Positions 10,179 to 21,458 of a stretch of DNA of 64,000 nucleotides are shown here, piece after piece. The DNA comes from Phragmites australis. Its lineage: Eukaryota; Streptophyta; Magnoliopsida; Poales; Poaceae. How positions within the stretch are numbered: position 1 is the first letter of the stretch; every line of letters begins with the position of its first letter. Position numbers and translations under genes: made by a program. The stretch is from assembly GCF_958298935.1 (NCBI RefSeq), contig NC_084943.1, positions 17,353,001 to 17,417,000 of the forward strand, written 5' to 3'. The notes beneath the pieces were generated by a model. The model searched no databases. It saw only the letters and a program-made list of their open reading frames with translations, and was not told where the DNA came from.

Positions 10179-13005
10179 ATTCTGCTTTTGCAAAAGCACG
10201 CAGCACTTATCTGCTATAGCTTTTGAATGTGAACCTAAATCTGTTTCTGCATCAACATGTACGACATCATGTCAATAATATTCAGAGAAGCTGAAAAAAT
10301 TCAGCCGAGCAAGCCACATCATACTACTGAAATTTGAAACCCACCGTTTCTGTCATGCGGTTGTTAGAACAAAAACGCTTGTGGTTTCTATGGAGTGACT
10401 TTTCTCCTTGTATGGACAGAAAACTAGGTATCCCAGGCTCCGAGCCATCCAAATATTGCTCAAGATTTGTTTATCTCTGCTTCTCAAATAGATTTTAAAT
10501 TTTAAACCGCCATTCCCTCTAAGGGACCATCTCGAACGCAGCAAGAAATCAGGGGAAAGATTATTAAACGTTCCGAAAAGGGGCCAAAATTCCAGTCATT
10601 GTTACATATCCCTTCACAAATCTAGAGGCACTTTGGAGGGCTATGATAGCGGGTGTACATATGCTTTTGCTTTTGTCTGGTTTCTACTGTCAAATACCCC
10701 CACGTCACTTGATAGAGATGATAAACAATGTAATTTGAGTACTGAAGAGACAAGACCGAAGATAGCAGCGCTGAATCAAATCTATACATCATAATTGCAG
10801 CACTAAAAGACAGTACCTACAACAGTGGGATGAAACAAGTCAAGACAGCCCAATTTGAGCACCAGAAGGCAGACTATCAGCAACAAACAAGGATGAATCA
10901 AGTCTAGAAAATATCAAGATGTCCACTTCAAGAATTTGTCTGAAAAGCCTATTAATTTCGGGACCCACACATTGTTCAAAGAAGGACTCACATATGTGGA
11001 AAGAACAAGAAGATAGGATCAGCAGCTAGGCACTGGGATTATGCCTTGTGTGCTTATGCACTGTGGAAATGATTGGTTTATTCATCGAGATTTGTGGCTC
11101 TGCGCCTTTCGCTCGAGTTTGTGGACCGCGAAATGATAGATCCCTCTATGAGATGTCCCTTTCTATTAGTACAGAAGGCCAAGTATTAGTGAGAGAAAAT
11201 AAATTCCTTTTGTTGTCTACAGAAGGTTCAGTAATCATGAGAGCTTGTATGACCTTACTTTCATGGTTGTTGGCTTTTGATGCATCATGCTTCCAGCTAC
11301 CCATTGTCACCTAATACTGGAAAGAAATGGTTCATTTAGTTCATATATATATGTGGATAGAAGGCTATTGGTTATTAGAGAGTACTAATGCCACAGTAGA
11401 CTTTAATTGATTATCTAAGCATGGTCTTGGCAAGTTCAATAATGAACATGAACATTAGCAACTGATCACAAATTCGTATCTGCGTGTGCATAAGAGATTC
11501 AAAGGATACATTCCTCTGTCAAATTTTCAGTGGTTATGATTATGATTATGATTAGCAAAACAATTAATTTCTCTTCAGATATAGTATTGAACATTGCTTC
11601 CATGAGTTTCACTATTCCGTACTTTTGTGGCTTCTTGTATACGAGCAAGAAGCAAGGAGCTGATTGGTAGACAAACAGGTAGACTTGTAGTCGCACACAC
11701 AGTTCTTGCATTTCGGTGGTTTGACATTTCCAATTTACTTAATATCCTACATTACTCAAATCAAATATAGTAAAGGAAAATTTCAAATTAATGTTTCGCA
11801 ATGTACCGCATCTGCTTTCCTATAGTGTAGAACAGAAAAGAACCAAGTTGCTGGAGGCACTAGCAAATACTAGCTAGTAGTATATATTGTTCAAAGTGCG
11901 TAAAGGCTACATTGTATCTTGTTAGGTACTATCGCATAAAATAGAATAGCATAGGTCATTTGTTGTATCTTATTGTTCCTAGCTGTACACTCATCCTGGT
12001 AACAAATCGTCTTTTTAGAGATCTGATTAAAAAACAAATAGGCTTTTAGAGTAGCCTGGGCCTGGGGAAACTACTGGATGCCAAGTGTTTAGTTCAAAGA
12101 TTGTACTGTCGGTGGCTATTTTAACTTACATACTTGTCTGATATGCTACTTTGCAAGCCTCCTCTCTGCCACTGTAGATATAATACTTCTAGGGATTCAG
12201 TAAAAAAAGTATTTTATTGAGGTTATTTAGGAAGAGCATTCCAAAGTAAATCTATTTGACCCAGGTGCATTGATGTGTTGGCTAAGCTTGTTTCTTTGCC
12301 TCATCCGCAGGCCTAGTACCAATGGCTCATGCAGCTCAAGGAGGGGCAGAGTTTTGTTTCTGATCATCATAGGATTCCAAGTTTACAATTCATGGACTGT
12401 GAACATTTGATCCCGTGCACCAATTGATTACTCCAAAGATCAGTACTGTTAGAGAATAGATGGATAACTACTCTTCTACATGTTCTTGTCTACACTTGAC
12501 CATACTGCAATATCAAGACATCCAGCTCTGTCGGCAAAAAATTATGTGCGGTAATAACTCACTAAAAAAATATTAGTGTTAGAAAGTGGCAGGTTACTGT
12601 ACTCATAGTTTTTCAGAAAAAAGAATGTTGTTTCAGAAAAAGGAAGGATGGGGCAAATCATGAACATTGGGTGCCTCCCACTGCAGAGGGAAAGAATGCT
12701 GCAAAATGGGAGAAAATTCATTGCAGTTTCACCTTTCATGAACAAAGTAAAATCCTGCTTTTGATAAGGGTAAGAACAAGAGTGACTGGATGAGATGAGT
12801 ATGTGAGGCCCATGTGGTAAACTTTTAATTTAACCCAGTGCACATGACACCCTCTTACCCCTAAGTTCATTGGAGCCCAAGAACCCTGCCTTACATGTTG
12901 TCATCCCATAGGCAGACTGCAATGGACCACACCTTAAATATTGGTGTCATGAAGGGCTTAACAACTCTGGCCATGATGCAAAGACAGCAGTTACCTTGTT
13001 AACCT
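10179..13005. other. Long non-coding stretch
   Basis: I find no open frame with recognisable similarity, no clear transposon termini and no RNA gene. The last few hundred bases probably contain the promoter of the gene at 13.4 kb. Confidence 0.5.
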
Positions 13006-13010
13006 AGTGC

Positions 13011-13017
13011 TATAAAG
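13011..13017 (+). promoter_or_regulatory. TATA box of the membrane-protein gene
   Basis: TATAAAG lies about 370 bases before the chosen start codon, in an otherwise ordinary upstream region, and would place transcription start near 13045. The leader has a 61-codon upstream frame starting at 13145. A possible leader intron (GT at about 13148, AG at about 13243) would remove most of it. Confidence 0.45.
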
Positions 13018-13384
13018 GACGGGGGTGGTGGGCACTGGTAACAATTCACCAAAAAGCTTCAGTTTTTCTAAGCATTCACTGCTGCAGTTACCTTTGCATC
13101 CATCCATCAATTTCAGATAAAATTGTGCTGCAGATGCATTCTCCATGGTGATCCCTTCTTCTCTCTCCTTCTCCTCTTTGTGTCAATTCAAAAATCCATT
13201 TGATAGAGAAACACACGACCTTTGTTTTCTTTCCTTGTGCAGGTTTTATTGTAAAGGAGGTGAGGGAGGGAGGAGCAGGGCTAGCTTGCCTCTTTCATGC
13301 TTGCTTCATCATGGCTTCTTTCTCCTTTAGCATCACTGCATCATTTCTTCCACTAAAGCCCATTCTCCTGTGAGCAATTTCTTG

Positions 13385-13984
13385 ATGCCTCCCAGCTCCC
13401 AAATGGCCATACAACTCACACTCATACTCATTTCATGTAGCCTTTACAGTATGTATTCTTCTTCTTCCTCCTCCTCTTCTTTGTTCTTGGCATCGTCCTC
13501 GCTCGCATTGCTGGTGCTTCTCATCTCCTTGCTCTTCTCCAACATCAGACAGCTGCTCAAAGCCAACACCCACAAAGGTCAGACTCCTCCTTCCATGGAG
13601 GAGGCTGTGCATCAGGAGAAGAACATTGTGTCACAAGATGAGGTGCCTGATGATGCGCCAGAGTATTTGACGGGAAGCCTATCGGATTCTTCAGATTGCA
13701 CGGCGAATGACGAAGAGCACACCGAGGAGGACTTGATGTCAGACGACGACGACGAGAGCCTCATTGAGATCTCCCTTGTTGATGGGCACTATGTGGGCGT
13801 GGGGCAAGGTGAGCAATGCGCACACGAGGAGAAGGACCTCCTCGCCGAGTTTTTGCCGGATTTGGTGCTTGACAAGAGAGACTTCATCGACATCTTGTCA
13901 GATATCAGCGAGGAGGACAGCCTGATTGAGATTGACATTGCAAGAGGCTCCATCAAGTGCTCGAACTTCGGTATCAAGGCATGA
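13385..13984 (+). CDS. Small membrane protein with acidic SLIEI-motif tail
   Basis: A single-exon frame of 199 residues starts at the first in-frame ATG (MPPSSQMAIQ); the frame opens slightly earlier only at a GTG. Two hydrophobic segments (about residues 8-22 and 33-48, separated by a Ser run) are followed by a long hydrophilic acidic tail. The tail carries two copies of a motif, DDESLIEISL and EEDSLIEIDI, the second followed by ARGSIKC near the C-terminus. I believe proteins with this layout are a plant-specific uncharacterised transmembrane family, but I know no function. GC content and lack of stops contrast with the flanks, supporting a real gene. It would be anchored in a membrane with the acidic tail probably cytosolic; topology is inference. 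Confidence 0.72.
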   Translation: MPPSSQMAIQLTLILISCSLYSMYSSSSSSSSLFLASSSLALLVLLISLLFSNIRQLLKANTHKGQTPPSMEEAVHQEKNIVSQDEVPDDAPEYLTGSLSDSSDCTANDEEHTEEDLMSDDDDESLIEISLVDGHYVGVGQGEQCAHEEKDLLAEFLPDLVLDKRDFIDILSDISEEDSLIEIDIARGSIKCSNFGIKA

Positions 13985-15221
13985 ACTTACCAAAGGTTTG
14001 GAGAAGCTGAAATCTTCCTCTGCTTTGCTTCAGAGCGCTGGTCAGGGAGAGGAAGCAGGTTGTACCTGGCCTACATGAAATGGTTTAAGGTGTTTTTTTT
14101 TTCACAAGAGCTTATAACTTTCCTTTGTGATTCTTCAGTGAAAGCCTTGTTGCATCTTTTATTGTTCTTTCATATTTAATATTATAATGGAAATAACGGG
14201 GTTGCACATATTTCATATATATATAGAGAGAGAGAGTTTCAGTAGAAGCTAAGAATGGTCTCAGTGGTGAACAGTTGTGTCTGTACTGGTATGTCCCAAT
14301 GCTACCTACTATCATCTATCTAAAAGTACGGTGCAATTTGTTAATTTTGCCATGTAAAAAGATACTTTTGACCACTTAATATGATAACACAAAACTTTAA
14401 GTTGAACATTGTGGCACTTAAATTGCTTGAGGTGCTAAGGCTTAAGGTCAGCTTTTGTCATTCTGAATGAAAATTCATTCAGAAGATGGTACTGGCATAT
14501 GGCTAAAAAATCAGTTGGTTAGCTTGTACACTGGGTCCTTTTAGCAGACCGGTGTTTGATTTGGAAAAAGGGTACAACCTACAAAATCTTCATGATTTGG
14601 GCCTCTATTATTAGCATTAGCACTTAAGTATCAGTGTCCTAAACTATAGTGCTACTACTATAATATAGTGTGTAGTTATTAAGTACCGTAGGCTCAATTT
14701 TATCTTATATTATAGAAAGATATTAAGATATGGAAAGAATACTTATCTGAATAACCCAAGGGCGTGGAGTACTAAGATATTAAGAATTCATTTTTAAGAG
14801 GTAAATTAACTGAAAATAGCCCAAGGGCGAGGAGTATGCTTATCTTAATACATGTTGCCATGCTTTTTCTTTTTCTTTTTCCTTTTTGAGGGTGAATACA
14901 TGTTGCAATATTAATCTGCTCGTTTTGAGCTGAAATGATGGGTTGAATTAACAAGACAGCATTGAAATTTCTCAGGGATGTTCAGCCTTGAGAGAAGAGT
15001 GTGCAGGCTTCATTTATTTCTTGGCCAGGTTCAGTGGCAGACTCAGAACAAAAATAATCAGGTGTCTTAGGTTTGCCTACTTGGAGTCTGGATGTTTCAA
15101 TTGTTAGGCTAAAACATATCACATGAGCTGCTACATATGATACATCACTGAAAAATGAAAATTTAACCCTGGCTAGGTTTGCTTTGCAGATGCTAATCAC
15201 TAAGCAAAAATTCATGAGAAA
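13985..15221. other. 3' flank and intergenic, no gene
   Basis: The first 200 bases are probably 3' UTR. The rest is AT-rich, contains a short AT/GA microsatellite near 14215-14235, and shows no coding signal. Confidence 0.5.
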
Positions 15222-15705
15222 ATTCCTCATTTGCCATTGAAAGATAAGTTAATTCCCTTTGTGCGATCCCTCGAAATAAATTTACTTATTTGTCACTATT
15301 TCTACTTTTTTATTCCTTCCTTACCACTGCCATCTATTCGACCTATAGAAAAGATATATTTGCCCTTGAAGAGAAGAACGGTGGCCTCATGCATGGTTGC
15401 TGGCGGCAGAGCTCGAGCCATAAACCCCTCCCAAAAGCAAGAGCGGGCGGAAGGGAAAAGCGTCGAGGGTGAGGAGGATGGATACGCGGGGGACCACATC
15501 CCCATCATGGACGTTCACACCGGCACTACGACCCCACCGCCAGCAACCACGCCCGAGGCCATCCCCCTCACCAAGGACAAATATGTCTAGGTTAAATGGA
15601 TGGTAGTAGCGAGAAATAAATGAAAATTAGAAATAGTAATAAATAAGTTCATTTCACGAGATGGAACAGAGTATATTAACTTATCTTTGGATGATAAATA
15701 AGGAT
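15222..15705. mobile_element. Foldback element with about 105-bp terminal inverted repeats and a GC-rich core
   Basis: The left arm (15222 to about 15340) pairs with the right arm (about 15601-15705); shared blocks include AAAGATAAGTTAA and ACTATTTCTA near the termini. The core (15360-15590) is GC-rich, open in one frame (SCMVAGGRARAINPSQK) and unlike the AT-rich arms. Long inverted repeats around a GC-rich core resemble a Pack-MULE that captured host sequence, but I did not find a convincing 8-11-bp target duplication, and the core is not a family I recognise. Confidence 0.6.
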
Positions 15706-16420
15706 TTTTTTTCAAATTTGATAGCCACTTGTAATTTGGTGGCCATGTAACGTGCGTGCCTACTGGTGTGCACCGATGAGCACAAATCAATCGGAGCCCA
15801 GCTTTGTTACAAATCATATATGCTCCCGCTAGGAAACCAATTAACCAAAAGGCAAACTATGGGACGTACAAGCTGTCACGTATCTCTCATCCAGATTTAG
15901 ATCTGTTCGATCCCATTCCGCAACCTCCAGCTGGGATGCGCCGCCGCTGGAGGAGCCCACTGCCGTTCTGTCACGGGTGAAGCCGCGAAACCATCATCTG
16001 CGGCTCGTCCCGCCGGAACAGCAGTTATTTCATCCGGATTCATTTATTTGAATATTTCAGGTGTCATCTTCGTACTCTAAACGCGGGCGTGTTAGCTACT
16101 TCCCAGGCTATCCACGTCATCAACAAAATGTCAGCTGTCCGATTCGCCTAACTCGTGATATGAGCCGTCGAATCTAAATTGAGCAGCCACGATATGCTTT
16201 GTCTCGTGCGTTTTGGAATCTTTCAGTCTCGACTCTGACCTCTTCCTCCTCCTCGTGGTCCTCGCCCCCCCCCCCCCCCCTCACCCTCTGCCTCGGCATC
16301 TCGGGCTCCGAGTCCCCCAACCACGACTACTCCGAGGACATCGCCACTACTCTCTCCAGGAGTGGACCCACCCTAGGAGCAAGCATATAAGCATAATAAA
16401 AGAATAATACATAAATAAAT
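15706..16420. other. Mixed sequence, no supported gene
   Basis: Contains a GC-rich stretch with a 16-base poly-C run near 16266-16281, and Ser- and Pro-rich open frames in two phases. No family is recognisable; it may be a gene fragment near the end of the MULE. Confidence 0.4.
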
Positions 16421-16423
16421 GTG

Positions 16424-17160
16424 TTAACTTGTATTATTTACATCGTGCTTGAACCCGAGTGAACTCATCACAAGGACGTCCATGATGTTGTGCAGACCGA
16501 ACTCGTTGGGGACGTAGAAAGCACCATCTACTCCTCGTAAGACCTCAACTATGGGTGCCCTATGTCGAAGCGCTCGTACGCCCACATATTTAGGAACAAC
16601 GAACAACCTGTGATCGACCCAGACACACTGCTCTTGTAATTGGCCTCGCACAACACCCGATACATCTACGCTAGGACCGTGGAGCCCCAACTATACTGAG
16701 GGACTTGGTCCAAGGGGTCGTTCACAATCTGCTGCACAAAGAAGATGAATCGCTTGTCGATGGTGTCGTGGTGCGTGCTAGTGAAGAGGACCCACCCGAA
16801 TAGCCACAATAGGTACGCCTCCAGGTGTCGTCAAACTCTCCAGTCCTCCGACTCTGCTATGAGGCGGTTTGCTTGGAACTGCTCGAGTTAGGCCTTTGTC
16901 GGACCTTGCATCGAGGTGAAGTCCACTTGCGCTGGCTGCTGGCCCTCAGGGATGACTCTGTTGTACCTAGCCAACAACTCGTCCCTTCACCCGGTGTGTA
17001 AGTCAGGCATGCACACTGGAGGCCCCACTAAGGGCAAACCAAGTAGCATGGAGACATCCTACAGCGTGACGTTCATCTCACCTATGAGCAGTTGAAAAAG
17101 AGTGTATCTCCGACCTCCAGCGGTCGACAAGTGCAGTCAGCAGTGCCCGGTCAATAGGAA
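16424..17160 (-). pseudogene. Plant mobile domain (PMD) of a MULE, degenerate
   Basis: Translation of the minus strand gives plant-mobile-domain blocks in order: GEMNVTL then DVSMLLGLPLVGPPVCMP (from about 17080 down to 17005), RHLEAYLLWLFGWVLFTST (about 16830), and QYSWGS followed by GQLQEQCVWVDHRLFVVP (about 16695-16590). Stops and frame shifts separate the blocks; the longest clean frame is 16424-16690. PMD proteins occur as host genes (MAIN/MAIL family) and inside transposons. Here the domain follows a MURA-like transposase on the same strand, so the transposon version is favoured. Confidence 0.7.
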
Positions 17161-18183
17161 TCTAGGGGGTCGGTCCCTAGTCGGGTCGAGGAGACACGTC
17201 ATCAGAAGGAGACTCGAGGCCCTCAACCTATGACAAATACAAGTTGAGAGTAAAATATCGGGAGATTTACAACAACAAATATACACTGAACGAACTTATT
17301 ACCTCGAGATCCAACGCTGGTTAAGCCTCTAGAAGTGGTCCGGAGTACATAGCCGCAAGGTGGGGGTGCAGCTCGGAGTCCTCCAAGTGTGATCGATGAG
17401 TCGCATTGATCACGGGGTCGATGAGCTCCATACATAAAAGCAAAAAAGATTCTACTGCATAGCATAATGAATATCACAACATATAGCAATAAAACGCATA
17501 GCATGGACAATAAAAATTGAACTTGAATTAAACAAAACTTATAGAATAATGCATAAATTGAACACATTATTACAAGAAATGTCGCAGCTTGTTCAAACAC
17601 ATCATATACTACAACAAAGTCCAAATAATTACAACAGTTCTATACATATGACAACATTTTCATAATATTACAACACATTGTCAGATAGTCTGAATATTAC
17701 ATAATATAACATGGTCCAAATATTACAACACATACGCAGGTGGTCCAAATATTGTATAATACAACATGGTGCCAACATTACAAGAGTTCAACACATAGTC
17801 TGATGAATATTACAATCTTACGACACCATCCAATTAGTAATACAACATAAAAACAGTCACATCGTGCTTCAAATCTGAGTCTCATTTGAAGAGTTTTTCT
17901 TCTTCTTTGGCTTGTGGATCGGGACATACCTAACCTGCTCGCCTGATGCCAGAGTATCGACCGGATACTAATCACACTACCTCCTCGAATGTGGACCTCC
18001 AAATATCATGTACTCCTTGTGGGCTCGTGCTCCCTTAGCAGCATCCATATAATTCCTGATAAGTCGAGTCTTGCATCGCCCCTTTGTGTCAACCTTGTTG
18101 TTTGGATCTAAAATCCAACGCGGGCCTTTTTAAGGCGGCTTCGTGAAGTCCATTACAGTCCGCCATCCAAGCAACTCGCCACG
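17161..18183 (-). other. Spacer between the MURA-like and PMD parts
   Basis: Low-complexity ATTACAACA-rich sequence (about 17600-17830) separates the two parts. Minus-strand codons at about 18140-17990 still read as the transposase tail (KGRCKTRLIRNYMDAAKG and HKEYMIFGG). No independent gene is seen. Confidence 0.55.
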
Positions 18184-19861
18184 TCAAGTACTTTCTATGG
18201 TTTTCTTGCGGTAGTATGGTGACACGAAATACTCCAACTCTATGTTATCCTTCGCGCAATAAGCTAGCACATAAGAGCAAGGCAAATGCATCAGTGATGG
18301 CTTGTTAAAGGTGCACTCGCACTTGTTGTCTGCTAGCCACAACCTACATTTCATTGTATGTTCATGCATGCTGATGCCGAGTCCATCCTTTGTCATGCAA
18401 CATCACCTCGAACACGTGCTAATGGTTACCAACAACTAAAACCCTATGCTTTTGGCCCTTCCCGTTCTTCTCTTCCATGTAAGATGTTATCTTCTTCGTG
18501 TATACCCTTTGCGGGTTGGCCATATGTAGTGCGGCCTTGCTATAATGCTCTCGGAGATACCGCTGCGCTCCATGAGTAACTCCCTCCACAATTGCCACCA
18601 ACAGTGACTTATTCCCCTTCATTACCCAATTGTAAACCTCAGCAAGGTTAGTTGTCATAATGCTATAATGTGAACTATCAATGTCCGCAATGAGTGCCTA
18701 TTTCTCCAATAGTTCGTGTCTGATATAGTTGGACAAACACTTAACCCTCCTTCTACATTTTCTCCTCCTTGTCATACTTTGCGATTCAAGTGGTAAAGGC
18801 TCTAAGCCCTCGGGCTCCTCCTCCCTTAGTATATCTGGCTTCTTCAAAACTTCTTCCATGTGCCTACCAGTTAATCTATCCAACTCTTGCCACAAAGCAT
18901 CAAACTTTCACCTTTGGTTCTATTTGCACAACTTCTTAAAAAGATTCATCAACCTCTTGCTTTGAATTGTTTGTAGAAGTTTACTCCAAGATGCTGCATG
19001 CACAATGGCTATCCAAATTTGCCCACGACAATACCCTAGCCGCACCACTGTGCAATGTATTAATAGCATTCAACAAGCTTGTATGGTGATCGTGAGGAAA
19101 CACGTTTGGCCTGTTACCAACAACACCTCTCTTAACCCACTGCAGGAACCACAACCAACTATCCATAGACTTGTGTTCAACGAATGCAAAAGCCAAAGGC
19201 ACAACCTAGTTCTCACCATCTACCCCGATGGCTATGAGTATCTGCCCCCTGTATTTGCCTATGAGGAAGTCACGTCCATGCACATCAGTGCCTGACAATG
19301 TTGGAATACCTCAATCATACAATCGAACGACCAGAAGGCCCGCTGAAGGACTCGATATCCATCCTGATTTACAAAGTCATAAGTAGCAATGCAATTTCCC
19401 AGGTTCCTCCCCTGAATAACCTCTAGCAATGAAGGTAGGTTATGGTACGAGTCCTTATATGTGCCAAACTTCTTCTCTAGCACCTTCTGTTTTGCTCTTC
19501 AATCCATGTCATACGAAATCTTATACCCAAATCTGTTGTCAATAGCATACATAATTCTAAAAGTGGACATACTAGTCTTCTTCACAATCTCTGGGTACAT
19601 CTCCTTTGCCACAAATTCAGCAGTCATGTTCCCGTGTGCGCACAGAGGTCAGCTCAAGTTGCAAATATGCTGCTCAATAATGGATGCTACCCATATAGTA
19701 TCACACCTCGGCAAGAAGCCATGGACTCGCCACGTGCCACCTTCAGCGAAACATTTCACATCATATGTCCGAGGATTGGAAATAACCACTTTGAACTCTC
19801 TCTTCTCCGAGAAACACCATCTCTTCACTACATGCTGCAGATGGATCTTGTCATGAAACAT
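18184..19861 (-). pseudogene. MURA-like Mutator transposase, degenerate
   Basis: Minus-strand fragments give the MuDR DNA-binding region (FHDKIHLQHVVKRWCFSEKR and YDVKCFAEGGTWRVHG, 19861-19649). The catalytic MULE domain follows (CMDVTSS near 19270, VVPLAFAFVEHKSMDSWLWF and FPHDHHTSLLNAI, 19202-18981), keeping candidates for the first two acidic residues of the DDE triad. Then come an ALWQELDRLTGRH region (18895-18698), AEVYNWVMKGN (18658-18419) and a SWIM-type finger at 18396-18184. That finger reads CECTFNKPSLMHLPCSY where CxC..CxH is expected, so the last ligand is Tyr. Frame breaks separate the fragments. The protein normally cuts MULE ends; this copy cannot be active. Confidence 0.82.
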
Positions 19862-20007
19862 CTACCCTTTGGTAAACCATGATGGGATCACATTGTCATG
19901 ATGACTCGTATCCATCGTTCACCATCAAATTCTCCAATGTAGAATTTGTACATTCCTCTAGAATACCACTTTCCATGCCCCTTTCGTTCCAGCAACTGAA
20001 TGGTCAG

Positions 20008-21453
20008 TGTCGGAGGGTGAACTCCTCAAGCAGGGATCCGAAGGGACTCCCTTTGAGATTCGGCCGGAGGGATGATTCTGAATCTATTTTGCGGGAGAAA
20101 TAAATGGGTGTAAATGCGATGGCAGGTGGAATGGAATGATCAGATGCAGAATGTAGTAAATGCACTGGAGGTTTTTAGACAGGTTCGGGCCGCACTGAAG
20201 GTAATACCCTACTCCTGTGTGGATGCTATAAATGCACTGAGAATGTCTCTCAGGGATGTTGCTGGTTACAAGAATGTTTATCTATTCTAGAGCTTCGGGC
20301 TCCTTGTTCTTCGGTGGTCTCAGCTTCTGTGCTCGTACTGGAGTGTTCAAAAATCCCAGAGTCGATTCGGGGGTCGGAGATACTCTTTTTGTGTCCACCG
20401 GCTCCTCTTAAATACTCGCCGGTAGTAGCGTGCCTAGAAAGGGAGGGCACGAGTTCCAAGGCGCCATAAATGGAAAGCAACCATCATGGGCTGCTGCGCG
20501 AAGTAACGGGGGGGGGGGGGGGGTTGAAAACGCGCCCCCCGCCCGGTCTCGGTCGTCATGATGTCGTTCTGCAACGGGCACCGCGAAGAGGGCCCACCGG
20601 GCAGCCACTGAACGGCCCGGCGTGCCCGCCCGGTCTTGTACGCCTAACACAGCAGGGCAGCAGGCGGGGTGCCTTGGGCCTCGCGATGTTATCCCGAGGC
20701 ATGCCGGATGACGCGGGATGGGACCCGTGCGTTAAATGTCCCCACGTCCTTCTGCTAGAATGTGGCAGGGACTGACACCGAGCGTGGCAGGAGCAGTTGG
20801 AAGTGACAGGCCACGCGCCCTCTTAAATGCGCCATCGAGTCTTTCACTGGTTGACACCTCACCGCTGGACCTCTGTGGGGGCCACCGACGAAGGACTTCT
20901 TAGGCCGTCGGGGAACCGAGTGCTCGGGGGTCACTGTTCACATCCCCGAGCACTCTCTCCCGGATATGCCCTTTCTTGGTCCTCAGGGAACTGAGTGCTT
21001 GGGGGCCACTGTTCACGGCCCCGAGCACTCTCTCCCGGAATTGACTGTTCAGATCCTCGGGGAACCGAGTGCTTGGGGGCCGCTGTTCGCGGCCCCGAGC
21101 GCTCTCTCCCGGAACTATCTTCCTTGGGTCCTCGGGGTACTCGGGTGCTCGGGGCCACTGTTCGCAGCCCCGAGCACATCCTTCCCGGTACTCGGCTTTT
21201 CTGGTCGTCGGGGGATTTGGGTGCTCGGGGGCCACTGTTTATGGTCCCGAGCACTCTCTTCCCGGCACTTGGCCTTTGCGGATCATCGGGGAACTCGGGT
21301 ACTCGGGGACCACTGTTCATGGCCCCGAGCACCCTCTCCCGGGACTTCGTCTTCTCGTACCTCGCGGAGATGATCCCCGCGGGAGGGCGCCACGTGGCAA
21401 ACTGCTGATCTGGCTTCGGGACTCGGGGACCCCTGGTTCCTGATTCACCGACA
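20008..21453. mobile_element. Solo LTR (1446 bp), gypsy-like
   Basis: The unit starts TGTCGG and ends CCGACA, a perfect 6-bp terminal inverted repeat with TG..CA ends. It is flanked by GTCAG (20003-20007) and GTCGG (21454-21458), a 5-bp target duplication with one mismatch. No second LTR, primer-binding site or polyprotein lies beside it, so it is a solo LTR left by recombination. It contains TTTAGACAGGTTCGGGCCGC-type sequence common in grass LTRs, a G run near 20510-20523 and six tandem 76-bp repeats. It entered the upstream (N-terminal) part of the MULE transposase region. Confidence 0.82.
20915..21360. repeat. Six tandem repeats of 74-78 bp inside the solo LTR
   Basis: The landmark GTGCTCGGGG (or a one- to two-base variant) recurs at about 20920, 20995, 21069, 21145, 21221 and 21299. 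Each unit then has GCCACTGTTC and the complementary CCCCGAGCAC, so every unit forms a hairpin of about 10 bp stem, followed by TCTCCCGG. The near-multiple-of-three period keeps frames open on both strands, which explains the long but spurious Arg/Pro/Gly-rich ORFs here. Confidence 0.88.
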
Positions 21454-21458
21454 GTCGG

